Assembly (NCBI GenBank): GCA_030654015.1
Contig: JAURYI010000108.1
Span: forward strand, 1-64,000
DNA: 64,000 bases
Source of the DNA: Methylococcales bacterium
Lineage (GTDB): Bacteria > Pseudomonadota > Gammaproteobacteria > Methylococcales > Methylomonadaceae
Direction of reading: 5' to 3'
Part shown: one piece after another, positions 34,082 to 43,141 of the stretch
How the letters are laid out: each line of letters starts with the position of its first letter
Position numbering within the stretch: position 1 is the stretch's first letter
Made by a program: the position numbers and the translations under genes
The notes under the pieces: generated by a model
Seen by the model: only the letters and a program-made list of their open reading frames with translations
Databases searched by the model: none
Told to the model about the DNA's origin: nothing

Positions 34082-34756
34082 TCAAGAACGAAATAATCGG
34101 GAATATTGCATTTCGTGGCGGCTACTGGCTAAAGCTAAGCCAAACGCGCTGCCGCCCAGTTCATCATCCGTTAAACGGAATGCGTTGTTAATGTGTGCGG
34201 GTATCAAAGCGGATAATTCAGTGAGTAAACGTTGTCCTGCGACCTGCCCTAATGGGACTAATTTCACTGCACACAACACTTGATTATCCAGCCAACTCCA
34301 TAAATAACCCAACGCCGCTTGGTGTTTGGGGATGTTCCAGCGCACCGCCGCCAAACTGAACAAAGTAGCTAAGCTGGCTTCGGGTTGTTTTTGCCACGCT
34401 TTGGCTTCAGGAAAATCCAGCGCGTCCAGCAAGCGCGCTAAGGCTTGCCCAGTTTGTCGGTCTTCGGCGCGTAATTCGCTGGTTTCACGGTAGGCGGTCA
34501 GGGTTCTGCTCCACATCAACACTTGCTCTGTGTCATTGTGTGACCACGCCTCCATCAAGCGTAACAAAATGGGAATATCGGTTTGTGTGAGTGCCGTTGC
34601 CATAATACCGTGTAACCACTCCCGCGCTTGGTCGGCATTGCTCACCCACCCATCATCCACCGCCCGTTCTAAGCCTTGCGAATAGCTGTACATCCCGATA
34701 GGTAACCCCGCGCTGACTAATTGCAACAAGCGCAATAAGGCAACATCGTTAATCAT
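34082..34756 (-). CDS. ureF: UreF, urease activation scaffold
   Basis: A 224-residue all-helical protein starting [21 protein letters not shown], the usual family opening, so ATG at 34756 is preferred to the longer frame (34801) that would overlap ureE by 53 bp. With this start the overlap with ureE is 8 bp. Motif [10 protein letters not shown] and the C-terminal [14 protein letters not shown] are conserved. UreF bridges UreD and UreG and acts as a GTPase-gating factor in nickel delivery. Confidence 0.93.
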   Translation of the reverse strand: MINDVALLRLLQLVSAGLPIGMYSYSQGLERAVDDGWVSNADQAREWLHGIMATALTQTDIPILLRLMEAWSHNDTEQVLMWSRTLTAYRETSELRAEDRQTGQALARLLDALDFPEAKAWQKQPEASLATLFSLAAVRWNIPKHQAALGYLWSWLDNQVLCAVKLVPLGQVAGQRLLTELSALIPAHINNAFRLTDDELGGSAFGLALASSRHEMQYSRLFRS

Positions 34757-35177
34757 GGCTATGGTACGCGCCCGCTTCTGGCTCAAACGGCAGGTTTTCA
34801 ACTGACACGCTAAGCCCTAAACCTTCGATCATGTGATCCAACACATGATCATGTAAATAGCGCAATTCATTGGGCAAAATCTGTAAAGAAATATGCCGAT
34901 TACCCAAGTGATAACAGGCTCTAGCAAACAATAGCGCGTCATCGGTACGCACCACCGACAACGATTCAGGCGCGGCGTTTATCAATACTCTGAATGCTTG
35001 TGTGTTGGTTAATACCGTGCCTGAGCGTAAATAACTGCCGCGCGGTAAAAATAAACCCACTTGTTTTCCGTTATCAGTAATTGCCGAAAGACGGCTTTTT
35101 TGACGTTGTTCAAACGGTAAGGTCAACACGTCATCGGTTGAATTTTCTGGGGTAGTGATTTCGGTTAGTTTTAGCAT
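34749..35177 (-). CDS. ureE: UreE, nickel metallochaperone
   Basis: A 142-residue protein with an N-terminal peptide-binding barrel ([13 protein letters not shown]) and a C-terminal ferredoxin-like metal domain containing [14 protein letters not shown] and [10 protein letters not shown]. The His in YHLGNRH region binds nickel at the dimer interface. The tail is short, ending AGAYHSHD, so it lacks the long histidine-rich nickel store of Klebsiella UreE. The gap to ureC upstream (204 bp) is filled by a family D palindrome. Confidence 0.93.
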   Translation of the reverse strand: MLKLTEITTPENSTDDVLTLPFEQRQKSRLSAITDNGKQVGLFLPRGSYLRSGTVLTNTQAFRVLINAAPESLSVVRTDDALLFARACYHLGNRHISLQILPNELRYLHDHVLDHMIEGLGLSVSVENLPFEPEAGAYHSHD

Positions 35178-35208
35178 GAGTAGGATTGATTAAAATTCTA
35201 ATAAATTC

Positions 35209-35361
35209 ATCGTTCCAACGCTCCAGCGTTGGAATGCAGCCGTTGACGCTCCAGCGTCTTCATTGTTTAAACGCAATTCATACAATCACCGATTATTTTC
35301 TTCATTAATGAAGACGCTGGAGCGTCTTCAGAGGCATTCCAACGCGGAGCGTTGGAACGAT
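35209..35361. repeat. Family D palindromic repeat, copy 1 (ureC-ureE gap)
   Basis: A 153-bp element with ends ATCGTTCCAACG and CGTTGGAACGAT, containing a second pair of arms GACGCTCCAGCGTC and GACGCTGGAGCGTC. The whole can fold into a long cruciform or hairpin. A second, interrupted copy is at 61946-62249. Confidence 0.85.
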
Positions 35362-35381
35362 AAAAATTGGAACGATAAATC

Positions 35382-37085
35382 TCAAAACAAAAAATACCGC
35401 TGAGCAAACGGCAACACATCCGCAGGTTCGCAAATCAATAATTCACCATCAGCGCGGACACTGTAGGTTTGTGGGTCAACTTCGATATTCGGCTGATAGT
35501 GATTGTGAATTAAATCTTTTTTACCGATATTGCGGGTATTTTTTACAACCCCTGTGCGTTTGCCCAAGCCCAATTTACCCGCCACATCCCGTTCAACGGC
35601 GGCTTGTGGTAAAAAGAACATGGAATTACTCGCGGCGGCTCTGCCAAAACTGCCGAACATCGGGCGGTAATGCACAGGTTGGGGCGTAGGAATGGAGGCG
35701 TTAGCATCACCCATTGGTGCGGAGGCAATCATGCCGCCTTTAATAATTAAACTGGGTTTTACGGCAAAAAACGCAGGTTGCCACAAAACCAAATCCGCCA
35801 GTTTTCCGACTTCAATTGAACCGACTTCGTGCGCGATACCGTGACTAATCGCGGGATTGATGGTGTATTTAGCAATATAGCGTTTAATACGAAAATTATC
35901 ATGACGACTGGGATCGTTGGCTAAACTGCCGCGTTGCTCTTTCATTTTATGCGCGGTTTGCCATGTTCTAATCACAACTTCACCGACACGCCCCATGGCT
36001 TGTGAATCGGAAGAAATCATGGAAAACGCGCCCAAGTCGTGCAAGATGTCTTCGGCGGCAATGGTTTCGCGGCGTATGCGTGATTCGGCAAACGCGACAT
36101 CTTCGGCAATGCTGGGGTCAAGGTGATGGCAGACCATCAACATATCCAAATGTTCATCTACCGTGTTGATCGTATAAGGGCGAGTTGGATTAGTCGATGA
36201 TGGCAAAACATTCGGCAAACCACAGGCTTTGATAATATCAGGCGCATGACCGCCGCCCGCGCCTTCGGTGTGGTAAGTGTGAATGGTGCGCCCTTTGAAT
36301 GCGGCAAACGTATCTTCGACAAAACCCGATTCGTTCAGCGTGTCGGTATGAATCGCTACTTGTATATCAAAACGTTCCGCTACATCCAGACAGCAATCAA
36401 TCGCGGCAGGGGTTGTTCCCCAATCTTCATGCAGTTTCAGCCCCATTGCACCCGCTAATACCTGTTCTTCCAGTGCCGCAGGTAAACTGGCATTGCCTTT
36501 GCCCAACACACCAAAATTCATCGGGAAACCGTCCAGAGCGTGCAGCATTTGTTCGATATACCAAGGGCCAGGTGTACAAGTGGTCGCTTTCGTTCCCGTT
36601 GCAGGGCCCGTACCGCCGCCTATCATGGTGGTTACGCCTGAACTTAAGGCTTCTTCAATTTGTTGCGGGCAAATAAAATGAATATGCGCGTCTATGCCGC
36701 CCGCTGTGACTATCTGTCCTTCGCCTGCAATAATTTCTGTACCTGCACCGATGACAATCGTGACACCTGCCTGAATATCGGGATTGCCCGCTTTACCAAT
36801 CGCGGCAATGCGTCCGTTTTTCACACCAATGTCGGCTTTGACGATACCCCAATGATCGACAATCAGCGCGTTGGTTATGACTAAATCCATCGCTACCGAA
36901 GAATCCAACTGGCTTTGTCCCATGCCATCACGAATGACTTTACCGCCGCCGAATTTCACTTCATCGCCGTACACGGTGTAATCGGCTTCCACTTCCAGCA
37001 ATAACGCACTGTCACCCAAGCGCACACGGTCGCCCGTGGTCGCACCAAACATATCCGCGTAAGCCTGACGGCTGATTTTACTCAT
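35382..37085 (-). CDS. ureC: Urease alpha subunit (catalytic)
   Basis: The 567-residue amidohydrolase hydrolyses urea to ammonia and carbamate. Nickel ligands are visible: HIH at residues 134/136, carbamylated Lys217 in GLKLHEDWG, His246 and His272, with catalytic His320 in VCHHLDPS and the flexible flap around it. Length and the C-terminal [14 protein letters not shown] are standard. Its ATG overlaps the ureB stop by 4 bp. Active as (UreABC)3 in the cytoplasm after nickel loading by UreDEFG. Confidence 0.98.
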   Translation of the reverse strand: MSKISRQAYADMFGATTGDRVRLGDSALLLEVEADYTVYGDEVKFGGGKVIRDGMGQSQLDSSVAMDLVITNALIVDHWGIVKADIGVKNGRIAAIGKAGNPDIQAGVTIVIGAGTEIIAGEGQIVTAGGIDAHIHFICPQQIEEALSSGVTTMIGGGTGPATGTKATTCTPGPWYIEQMLHALDGFPMNFGVLGKGNASLPAALEEQVLAGAMGLKLHEDWGTTPAAIDCCLDVAERFDIQVAIHTDTLNESGFVEDTFAAFKGRTIHTYHTEGAGGGHAPDIIKACGLPNVLPSSTNPTRPYTINTVDEHLDMLMVCHHLDPSIAEDVAFAESRIRRETIAAEDILHDLGAFSMISSDSQAMGRVGEVVIRTWQTAHKMKEQRGSLANDPSRHDNFRIKRYIAKYTINPAISHGIAHEVGSIEVGKLADLVLWQPAFFAVKPSLIIKGGMIASAPMGDANASIPTPQPVHYRPMFGSFGRAAASNSMFFLPQAAVERDVAGKLGLGKRTGVVKNTRNIGKKDLIHNHYQPNIEVDPQTYSVRADGELLICEPADVLPFAQRYFLF

Positions 37086-37399
37086 GATTGTTCCTCCAAC
37101 GCGCCCATAATTTCCTGTCTAAATCCGTAAACATGACGTAAACCCGCAAACGGCACCAGCTGCACTTCGCGCTGTTGCCCCGGTTCAAAACGCACCGCCG
37201 TGCCTGCGGCAATATCCAAACGATAGCCACGCGCCTGTTCACGGTCAAAATGCAGGGCGGGATTGGTTTCATAAAAATGGTAATGCGAGCCGACCTGAAT
37301 CGGACGGTCGCCGCTGTTGGCAATCAACAAACGAATTGGCTCACGCCCTGCGTTCAGTTCAATCTCGCCTTCGGCTGGAATCACTTCACCTACAATCAT
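37082..37399 (-). CDS. ureB: Urease beta subunit
   Basis: A 105-residue structural subunit with the family opening [19 protein letters not shown] and the conserved [18 protein letters not shown] segment. It has no catalytic residues and locks the UreC flap in the holoenzyme. The stop overlaps the ureC start. The gap to ureA (191 bp) is enlarged by a family E insertion. Confidence 0.96.
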   Translation of the reverse strand: MIVGEVIPAEGEIELNAGREPIRLLIANSGDRPIQVGSHYHFYETNPALHFDREQARGYRLDIAAGTAVRFEPGQQREVQLVPFAGLRHVYGFRQEIMGALEEQS

Positions 37400-37454
37400 G
37401 GTTTACTCCTAAAATTAGGTATATCGGTGCGGAAACACACATCTATTCAAACAA

Positions 37455-37589
37455 TCACCTTTAAGTTAAGTCGTTCGTGCTGAGCTTGTCGAAGCATGAA
37501 CGACTTAACTGTTGTGGGGCTGGAATTTTTCCATTCACCCTTCGACAAGCTCAGGGCGAACGTAAAAATCCTTAACTCAACGGTAATGA
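37455..37589. mobile_element. Family E miniature element (MITE-like), copy 1, between ureA and ureB
   Basis: 135 bp, ends TCACCTTTAAGTTAAG and CTTAACTCAACGGTAATGA, with two internal hairpins using TTCGTGCTGAGCTTGTCGAA and its CCTTCGACAAGCTCAGGG counterpart. Nine-base flanks TTCAAACAA (left) and CTTAAACAA (right) agree at 7 of 9 positions, the pattern expected of an aged target-site duplication. The right flank includes the ureA stop codon. A second copy with similar 9-bp flanks is at 61965-62115. Confidence 0.75.
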
Positions 37590-37590
37590 C

Positions 37591-37893
37591 TTAAACAATC
37601 GGATCATGGACAGTGACGAGTTTTGTCCCGTCGGGAAAGGTCGCTTCTACCTGTACATCGTGCAGCATCTCGGCTATGCCGTCCATCACATCATCAACCG
37701 TCAACAAAGTACGCCCGTAAGCCATTAATTCGGCGACGCTTTGTCCGTCTCGCGCCCCTTCCATAATTGCCGCTGAAATATAGGCAACGGCTTCGGGATA
37801 ATTCAATTTAACACCGCGAGCCAAACGGCGTTCGGCGACCAGTGCGGCGGTGAATAACAATAATTTATCTTTTTCGCGTGGTGTCAATTGCAT
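37591..37893 (-). CDS. ureA: Urease gamma subunit
   Basis: A 100-residue structural subunit beginning [18 protein letters not shown] with the conserved [21 protein letters not shown] segment and the ending [12 protein letters not shown]. The first catalytic-complex gene after ureD, 12 bp from it. Its stop codon lies within the flank duplicated by the family E element. Confidence 0.97.
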   Translation of the reverse strand: MQLTPREKDKLLLFTAALVAERRLARGVKLNYPEAVAYISAAIMEGARDGQSVAELMAYGRTLLTVDDVMDGIAEMLHDVQVEATFPDGTKLVTVHDPIV

Positions 37894-37905
37894 AACTGTG
37901 TCCTG

Positions 37906-38736
37906 TCAAGTAGCCCAAATACGCGGTGCGCACGCGGATTGCTGGGCAATGTCGGTTCGGATTAACTGCCAAACCTGCTGAAAAAAATCGCGTAATACAT
38001 CGGCGCGGTCATCGAGAGCGCGGCAAATCAATAACTCATCAATACGGGTCACGCCGCGATTAGGATGTTCACCAATTAACTGCTGCACCGCGTCAAGATG
38101 TGCGGCAGTGCTGGGATAGGCGAATAATGTACCATACGCCGAATGTCCGTTTAAGCCCCAACGTGCCGCGAATGCTTGTGCGTCTATGCGTAAGCGTTCC
38201 CGATAAAACAACGCTCCTGCCTTGACAATATGCCAGTTCATGGTCAATTCACCCGCCGTAAAACCTTCTTGTGCCGCAGGTCGCCCCAATGCCACCACTT
38301 CCCAACCGATAAACCGCGCCGTGCTTGCCAATTCCAAACGTAATTCAGACACGACATTCGCGCCTTCATAAATAATGGTTTCCTGTGGCAACCATTCCAG
38401 CGTCGCCCCCTCCTCAACGGTTAAAGACACCTGTTGCCGCGCCACTTTACCCGCACTACGATAAAACTTACCCGCCGCTGGAGTCGTCACCAACGCCGCG
38501 CTATCAGTCGCAGCGTTGATATTAATCGTCAACCTGTCCCCCGCAACTACGCCGCCCGGTGGATGCAATATATACACATGACACACCCCGCCTTCTGGAT
38601 AAAACGGACGCTGTACGGTTAACGGCCCGTGATGACTACGATGCGCAAGTACCGTTTTGCCGTTTTTATTGGCGAAGCCTAGGTTTAGGTGGGCTTGCCA
38701 GTCTTGGGTAGCTGTGTTGTTAGTCGTTGAAATCAC
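37906..38736 (-). CDS. ureD: UreD, urease accessory protein
   Basis: A 276-residue beta-rich protein that binds apo-urease and, with UreF and UreG, conducts nickel to the active site. Recognised by VQRPFYPEGGVCHVYILHPPGGVVAGDRL, TPAAGKFYRS, WLPQETI and the RTD near the C-terminus. The start at 38736 follows the SulP gene by 12 bp. Placement of ureD ahead of ureABC is the Klebsiella-type order. Confidence 0.94.
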   Translation of the reverse strand: MISTTNNTATQDWQAHLNLGFANKNGKTVLAHRSHHGPLTVQRPFYPEGGVCHVYILHPPGGVVAGDRLTININAATDSAALVTTPAAGKFYRSAGKVARQQVSLTVEEGATLEWLPQETIIYEGANVVSELRLELASTARFIGWEVVALGRPAAQEGFTAGELTMNWHIVKAGALFYRERLRIDAQAFAARWGLNGHSAYGTLFAYPSTAAHLDAVQQLIGEHPNRGVTRIDELLICRALDDRADVLRDFFQQVWQLIRTDIAQQSACAPRIWAT

Positions 38737-38748
38737 GAGTTTAAATGG

Positions 38749-40290
38749 TTATATTTCATCGGTTAAAACCTTATAAGAAGGGTCTTCATAAATATTAATA
38801 TCAATAATATCGTTAGCAGTATGCAGAAGCTGTCTGCAATCGGTACTTAAGTGTTTTAAATGTAATTTCTTACCCAATTTTTCATAACGTTCAGTGAGTT
38901 TATTCAAGGCTTCAATCCCTGACATATCCACTACCCGACTTTCTGAAAAATCAATAATAATTTCTTCGGGATCGTTTAATACATCAAATTTATCATTAAA
39001 CTCACTGACTGAGCCAAAAAATAACAGCCCAACCATTTCATAATGTTTAATTCCCTTATCATCTACATATCTTTTAGCGTGAATATGTTTGGCACTTTGC
39101 CATGCAAAAACTAACGCCGAAATAATAACCCCGATTAATACCGCTAGTGCTAAATTATGTAATACCACCGTAATCAGCGTAACAGTTACCATTACAAAAA
39201 TATCCGCTTTAGGCATTCGGTTAATAATTTTAAAACTTGCCCATTCAAATGTACCGATAGATACCATTATCATCAGGCCTGTTAATGCCGCCATTGGCAA
39301 TTGTTCGATTAAATCGGCAGCAAACATAATAAACACCAGCAACATCACAGAAGCGACAATCCCTGATAACCGCGCTCTTGCACCCGATGAGATATTAATT
39401 AAACTCTGCCCAATCATGGCACAACCGCCCATACCAGAAAAAAAGCCCGTTACGATATTGGCGATCCCTTGAGCCATCGCTTCTTTGTTACCTTTTCCTT
39501 TGGTTTCAGTAATTTCATCAATTAAATTGAGCGTCAATAAACTTTCAATTAAACCCACCCCTGCAACAATTAATGCGTAAGGGAAAATAATAGTCAGCAT
39601 TTCAACGTTAATCGGTAAGTCTGGAATATGAAACGGCGGAAATCCGCCTTGAATACTGGCAATATCACCAACGGTCTTTGTATCTATATCAAAACCAATC
39701 ACTAACGCGGAAACGACTAAAATAGCGGTAAGTGACGCGGGAATTGCTTGTGTTAATTTAGGTAACAGCCAAATAATCAACATCGTTAATAATACTAAAC
39801 CCAGCATAATTAATAGTGGTAATCCTGTCATCCACTGTAATACACCCGACGCATCAGCTACTTTAAATTGCGCTAATTGCGACATAAAAATAACGACGGC
39901 TAAACCATTCACAAAACCAAACATCACAGGATGCGGAACGAGGCGAATAAATTTACCCAGTTTTAATAAGCCTGCAATCAGTTGTATTAACCCTGCAAGA
40001 ATAACCGTCGCAAAAATATATTCCACGCCATGCGTTTTAACTAAAGCGACCAGAACCACCGCAACAGCACCCGTTGCCCCTGAAATCATGGCAGGGCGAC
40101 CGCCTAAAATAGAGGTAATTAAACCCATACTAAAAGCGGCATATAAACCAGTCAGCGGCGATAATCCCGCAATTAACGCAAAAGCAATGGCTTCTGGCAC
40201 TAAAGCAAGTGCAACGGTTAATCCTGACAGCACTTCGGTTTTATAGTTAATCTCGCCAGAAGGGGTAAATAAGTTGAGGTATTTTTTCAT
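38749..40290 (-). CDS. SulP family anion transporter with STAS domain
   Basis: A 513-residue protein: about 12-14 membrane helices in a 7+7 inverted repeat, family signatures EAIAFALIAGLSPLTGLYAAF and GATGAVAVVL, then a short C-terminal STAS domain (residues about 420-510) with EEIIIDFSESRVVDMSGIEAL. SulP members carry sulfate, bicarbonate or dicarboxylates. Its place between urtE and ureD, 12 bp from ureD and 69 bp from urtE, argues for an anion related to urea use, most simply bicarbonate made by urease; BicA-type Na+/HCO3- uptake is a known role in the family. Substrate unproven. Confidence 0.87.
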   Translation of the reverse strand: MKKYLNLFTPSGEINYKTEVLSGLTVALALVPEAIAFALIAGLSPLTGLYAAFSMGLITSILGGRPAMISGATGAVAVVLVALVKTHGVEYIFATVILAGLIQLIAGLLKLGKFIRLVPHPVMFGFVNGLAVVIFMSQLAQFKVADASGVLQWMTGLPLLIMLGLVLLTMLIIWLLPKLTQAIPASLTAILVVSALVIGFDIDTKTVGDIASIQGGFPPFHIPDLPINVEMLTIIFPYALIVAGVGLIESLLTLNLIDEITETKGKGNKEAMAQGIANIVTGFFSGMGGCAMIGQSLINISSGARARLSGIVASVMLLVFIMFAADLIEQLPMAALTGLMIMVSIGTFEWASFKIINRMPKADIFVMVTVTLITVVLHNLALAVLIGVIISALVFAWQSAKHIHAKRYVDDKGIKHYEMVGLLFFGSVSEFNDKFDVLNDPEEIIIDFSESRVVDMSGIEALNKLTERYEKLGKKLHLKHLSTDCRQLLHTANDIIDINIYEDPSYKVLTDEI

Positions 40291-40359
40291 TAAAATAGAG
40301 GTTATCTGTCATTGTCAAACCGTGATTATAGCATTTCACCTCAAACCTGCGCTTAACCC

Positions 40360-41142
40360 TCACACCGTCAAATACTGCTTAATCATGCTGTCGCTTAAGC
40401 TGTCCATTGCACCTGTGGCGACGGTGCGTCCTCTGTCCATGATGCAAAAATGATCGGCGACTTTGCGGGCAAAGGGGAGTTTTTGCTCGACCAGTAACAC
40501 GGTTACGCCTAATTCATGATTGATTTTGGCAATGGCACTATGCACTTCGCCTAAATCGTCTGGATTAGGTTTTGGTACTGGGATGGGTTTGCCCAGTGAA
40601 CGATTGAGGCGAATGATGACATCACCAATTTCACTGACGATATTCGGTTGTATGCCTTCGGTGGGTTCGTCGAGAATCAGTAATTGCGGGTTGAGTACCA
40701 AAGCCCTACCGATGGCGAGTTGCTGTTGTTGACCGCCTGATAGATCACCGCCTCGGCGTTTGAGCATTTGTTTTAACACGGGGAAAATTTCATACACGGA
40801 ATCGGGGACTTTTTTAATGCCGTGACGACGTGCGGCGCGTAAGCCTGTTTTCAGGTTTTCTTCCACGGTCATTAAGGGAAAAATTTCCCGACCTTGCGGC
40901 ACATAGCCGATGCCCAGCGCGGCGCGTTGTTCGGCTTTGCCACTGCCTAATAGTTGTTCGTCAAAAGTGATAGAGCCGCCTTTAATGGGAATCAGCCCCA
41001 TGATGGCTTTCAGCAAAGTGGTTTTACCCACGCCGTTACGTCCCATTAAACACACACAACCGCCAGCAGGAATGTCTAGGTTAATCTCCCAGAGGGTGTG
41101 GCTTTCGCCATAAAATTGTTCTAAGTCGTTAATTTTTAACAT
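40360..41142 (-). CDS. urtE: UrtE, ATP-binding subunit of urea ABC transporter
   Basis: A 260-residue ATPase of the LivF type: Walker A LMGRNGVGKTTLL, signature LSGGQQQQLAIGRAL, Walker B LLILDEPTEGI. A 20-30 residue insert (RSLGKPIPVPKPNPDDLGEV) after Walker B is a UrtE-like variation. Its ATG overlaps the urtD stop by one base (TAATG), giving tight coupling. Works with UrtD to power urea import through UrtBC. Confidence 0.94.
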   Translation of the reverse strand: MLKINDLEQFYGESHTLWEINLDIPAGGCVCLMGRNGVGKTTLLKAIMGLIPIKGGSITFDEQLLGSGKAEQRAALGIGYVPQGREIFPLMTVEENLKTGLRAARRHGIKKVPDSVYEIFPVLKQMLKRRGGDLSGGQQQQLAIGRALVLNPQLLILDEPTEGIQPNIVSEIGDVIIRLNRSLGKPIPVPKPNPDDLGEVHSAIAKINHELGVTVLLVEQKLPFARKVADHFCIMDRGRTVATGAMDSLSDSMIKQYLTV

Positions 41143-41966
41143 TATCCCCCCAAATAAACTTGTATGACGCGCGGGTCGTTTTGTACTTCGTCCATTGTGC
41201 CTTCGGTCAACACTGAGCCTTCGTGTAACACGGTGACTTTGCGGGCAATCGAGCGCACAAATTCCATATCATGTTCCACTACGACAATGGAATGTTTGCC
41301 CTGTAAGGACAGTAATAATTCAGCAGTGCGTTCGATTTCCTGATGGGTCATGCCTGCAATCGGTTCATCAACCAGCATTACTTTGGGTTCTTGCATCAAC
41401 AGCATACCGATTTCCAGCCATTGTTTTTGTCCGTGCGACAAAATACCTGCGCGGTATTGTGTGGCTTCGGTTAAGCCTATGGTAGCGAGGACTTCATCAA
41501 TGCGGTCGCGCTGTTCGCCTGTTAAACGAAAAAATAATGTATGCCACGCGCCTTTGTCGGCTTTTAATGCCAGTTCCAGATTTTCAAACACGGTGAGCGC
41601 GTCAAATACGCTGGGTTTTTGAAATTTGCGACAGATGCCCGCCTGAGCAATCGCGGGTTCGTCCATTTCCAGTAAGTTGATAGTTTGCCCAAAAAATACC
41701 GAGCCTGTATCGGGTCGGGTTTTGCCAGTAATCACGTCCATTAAGGTGGTTTTACCTGCACCGTTCGGGCCGATTAAACAGCGCAACTCGCCATCATCTA
41801 TATATAAAGACAGTTTGTTCAATGCCTTAAAGCCGTCAAAGCTGACACTGACATCTTCCATGTACAGAATCGGCCCGTGTCGGGTATCAAGCGAGCCTTT
41901 GACTGCCATTACGCCTGTGTTGCTTTTGTCTGGATCATCAAATAAATTTTCTTTAAACTGATTCAC
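41142..41966 (-). CDS. urtD: UrtD, ATP-binding subunit of urea ABC transporter
   Basis: A 274-residue ATPase of the LivG type: Walker A LIGPNGAGKTTLMDVITG, signature LSHGQKQWLEIGMLL and Walker B VMLVDEPIAGMT. I use GTG at 41966 because it overlaps the urtC stop as GTGA and follows AGGGAG; the longer open frame to 42065 reads through urtC. The first 30 residues before the ABC core (ending GPILYMEDVSVSF) are typical of UrtD. Confidence 0.93.
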   Translation of the reverse strand: MNQFKENLFDDPDKSNTGVMAVKGSLDTRHGPILYMEDVSVSFDGFKALNKLSLYIDDGELRCLIGPNGAGKTTLMDVITGKTRPDTGSVFFGQTINLLEMDEPAIAQAGICRKFQKPSVFDALTVFENLELALKADKGAWHTLFFRLTGEQRDRIDEVLATIGLTEATQYRAGILSHGQKQWLEIGMLLMQEPKVMLVDEPIAGMTHQEIERTAELLLSLQGKHSIVVVEHDMEFVRSIARKVTVLHEGSVLTEGTMDEVQNDPRVIQVYLGG

Positions 41967-43057
41967 GCGCTTTGCTCCCTGATTTTGCGTTGTAACAAGC
42001 CGACGATGCCATCGGGTAACAGCAACGTGACCACGATAAACAAGCCGCCTAAAATGTATAACCACGCTTCGGGTAATAAACCTGTCAACACGGTTTTGCT
42101 GTAATTGACCAGCACCGCGCCGACGATTGCACCGTATAACGTGCCGCGTCCGCCCATTGCCACCCAGATAACAATTTCCAAGGAATTGAGCGGAGAAAAT
42201 TCGCTAGGGTTGATAATGCCGACTTGCGGCACATACAACGCGCCTGCAATACCTGCCAACATGGCGGCGAAGACGAATAGCCAGAGTTTGAACATTTCCA
42301 CGCGATAACCCAAAAAGCGCACGCGAGATTCCTGATCGCGGATTGCAGTGACCACGCGCCCCAGTTTGGTATTGACCAGCCAGCGGCACACTAAAAAGGC
42401 ACTGATTAAGCAAATGCCCGTCATCATGAACAACACGCCGCGCACCGCTTCGGATTGAATATTAAAACCCAGTATGTCTTTAAAATCGGTTAAGCCGTTG
42501 TTGCCGCCGAAGCCCATTTCATTACGAAAAAATGCCAGCAATAAAGCGTAGGTCAAGGCTTGGGTAATGATGGATAAATATACGCCCGTTACACGCGAGC
42601 GAAATGCCAACCAGCCAAAGACAAACGCTAATATTGCTGGCGCAAGCAGCACCATTAACATTGCAAAACCAAAATTATCAAACCCTAACCAATACCAAGG
42701 CAGTTCTTTCCAGTTTAAAAACACCATAAAATCGGGCAGTTCGGCATTGCCATACACGCCGCGTGTACCGATTTGTCGCATTAAATACATTCCCATTGCG
42801 TAACCGCCCAAAGCAAAAAACGCACCTTGACCTAATACTAAAATACCCGCATATCCCCAGACTAAATCCAACGACAAGCCCAATAAAGCAAACGCCATAT
42901 ATTTGCCTAACAGCGACACCGTGTAAGCAGAAAAATGCAGCGCGGAATCGGGCGGTGAGATTAGGTTACAAAATGGAATAATAAAGGTGACGGCGGTAAT
43001 GAGCAGTAACACCGCTGTGCAGGTTTTATCATTTCCGAAGAAGGCTAATAATTTCAT
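41963..43057 (-). CDS. urtC: UrtC, permease subunit of urea ABC transporter
   Basis: A 364-residue LivM-type permease with about 10 membrane helices. The EAA-like loop is seen around GRVVTAIRDQESRVRFLGYRVE, and LDLVWGYAGILVLGQGAFFALGGYAMGMY matches the family. It forms the channel with UrtB. The stop overlaps the urtD GTG start. The 84-bp gap to urtB contains a family F palindrome. Confidence 0.94.
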   Translation of the reverse strand: MKLLAFFGNDKTCTAVLLLITAVTFIIPFCNLISPPDSALHFSAYTVSLLGKYMAFALLGLSLDLVWGYAGILVLGQGAFFALGGYAMGMYLMRQIGTRGVYGNAELPDFMVFLNWKELPWYWLGFDNFGFAMLMVLLAPAILAFVFGWLAFRSRVTGVYLSIITQALTYALLLAFFRNEMGFGGNNGLTDFKDILGFNIQSEAVRGVLFMMTGICLISAFLVCRWLVNTKLGRVVTAIRDQESRVRFLGYRVEMFKLWLFVFAAMLAGIAGALYVPQVGIINPSEFSPLNSLEIVIWVAMGGRGTLYGAIVGAVLVNYSKTVLTGLLPEAWLYILGGLFIVVTLLLPDGIVGLLQRKIREQSA

Positions 43058-43085
43058 AGTGTGTTGCCTAGTTTATTTGGAGTTG

Positions 43086-43129
43086 GGAGTGCAAGCTTTG
43101 CTTGCGCGTGCAAGCAAAGCTTGCACTCC
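43086..43129. repeat. Family F palindromic repeat, copy 1 (urtB-urtC gap)
   Basis: 44-bp palindrome GGAGTGCAAGC ... GCTTGCACTCC with inner TTTGCTTGCGCGTGCAAGCAAA. The second copy is at 61894-61937 after serS. It can form a near-perfect hairpin in the urt transcript. Confidence 0.85.
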
Positions 43130-43141
43130 TTTAAGATGTTA

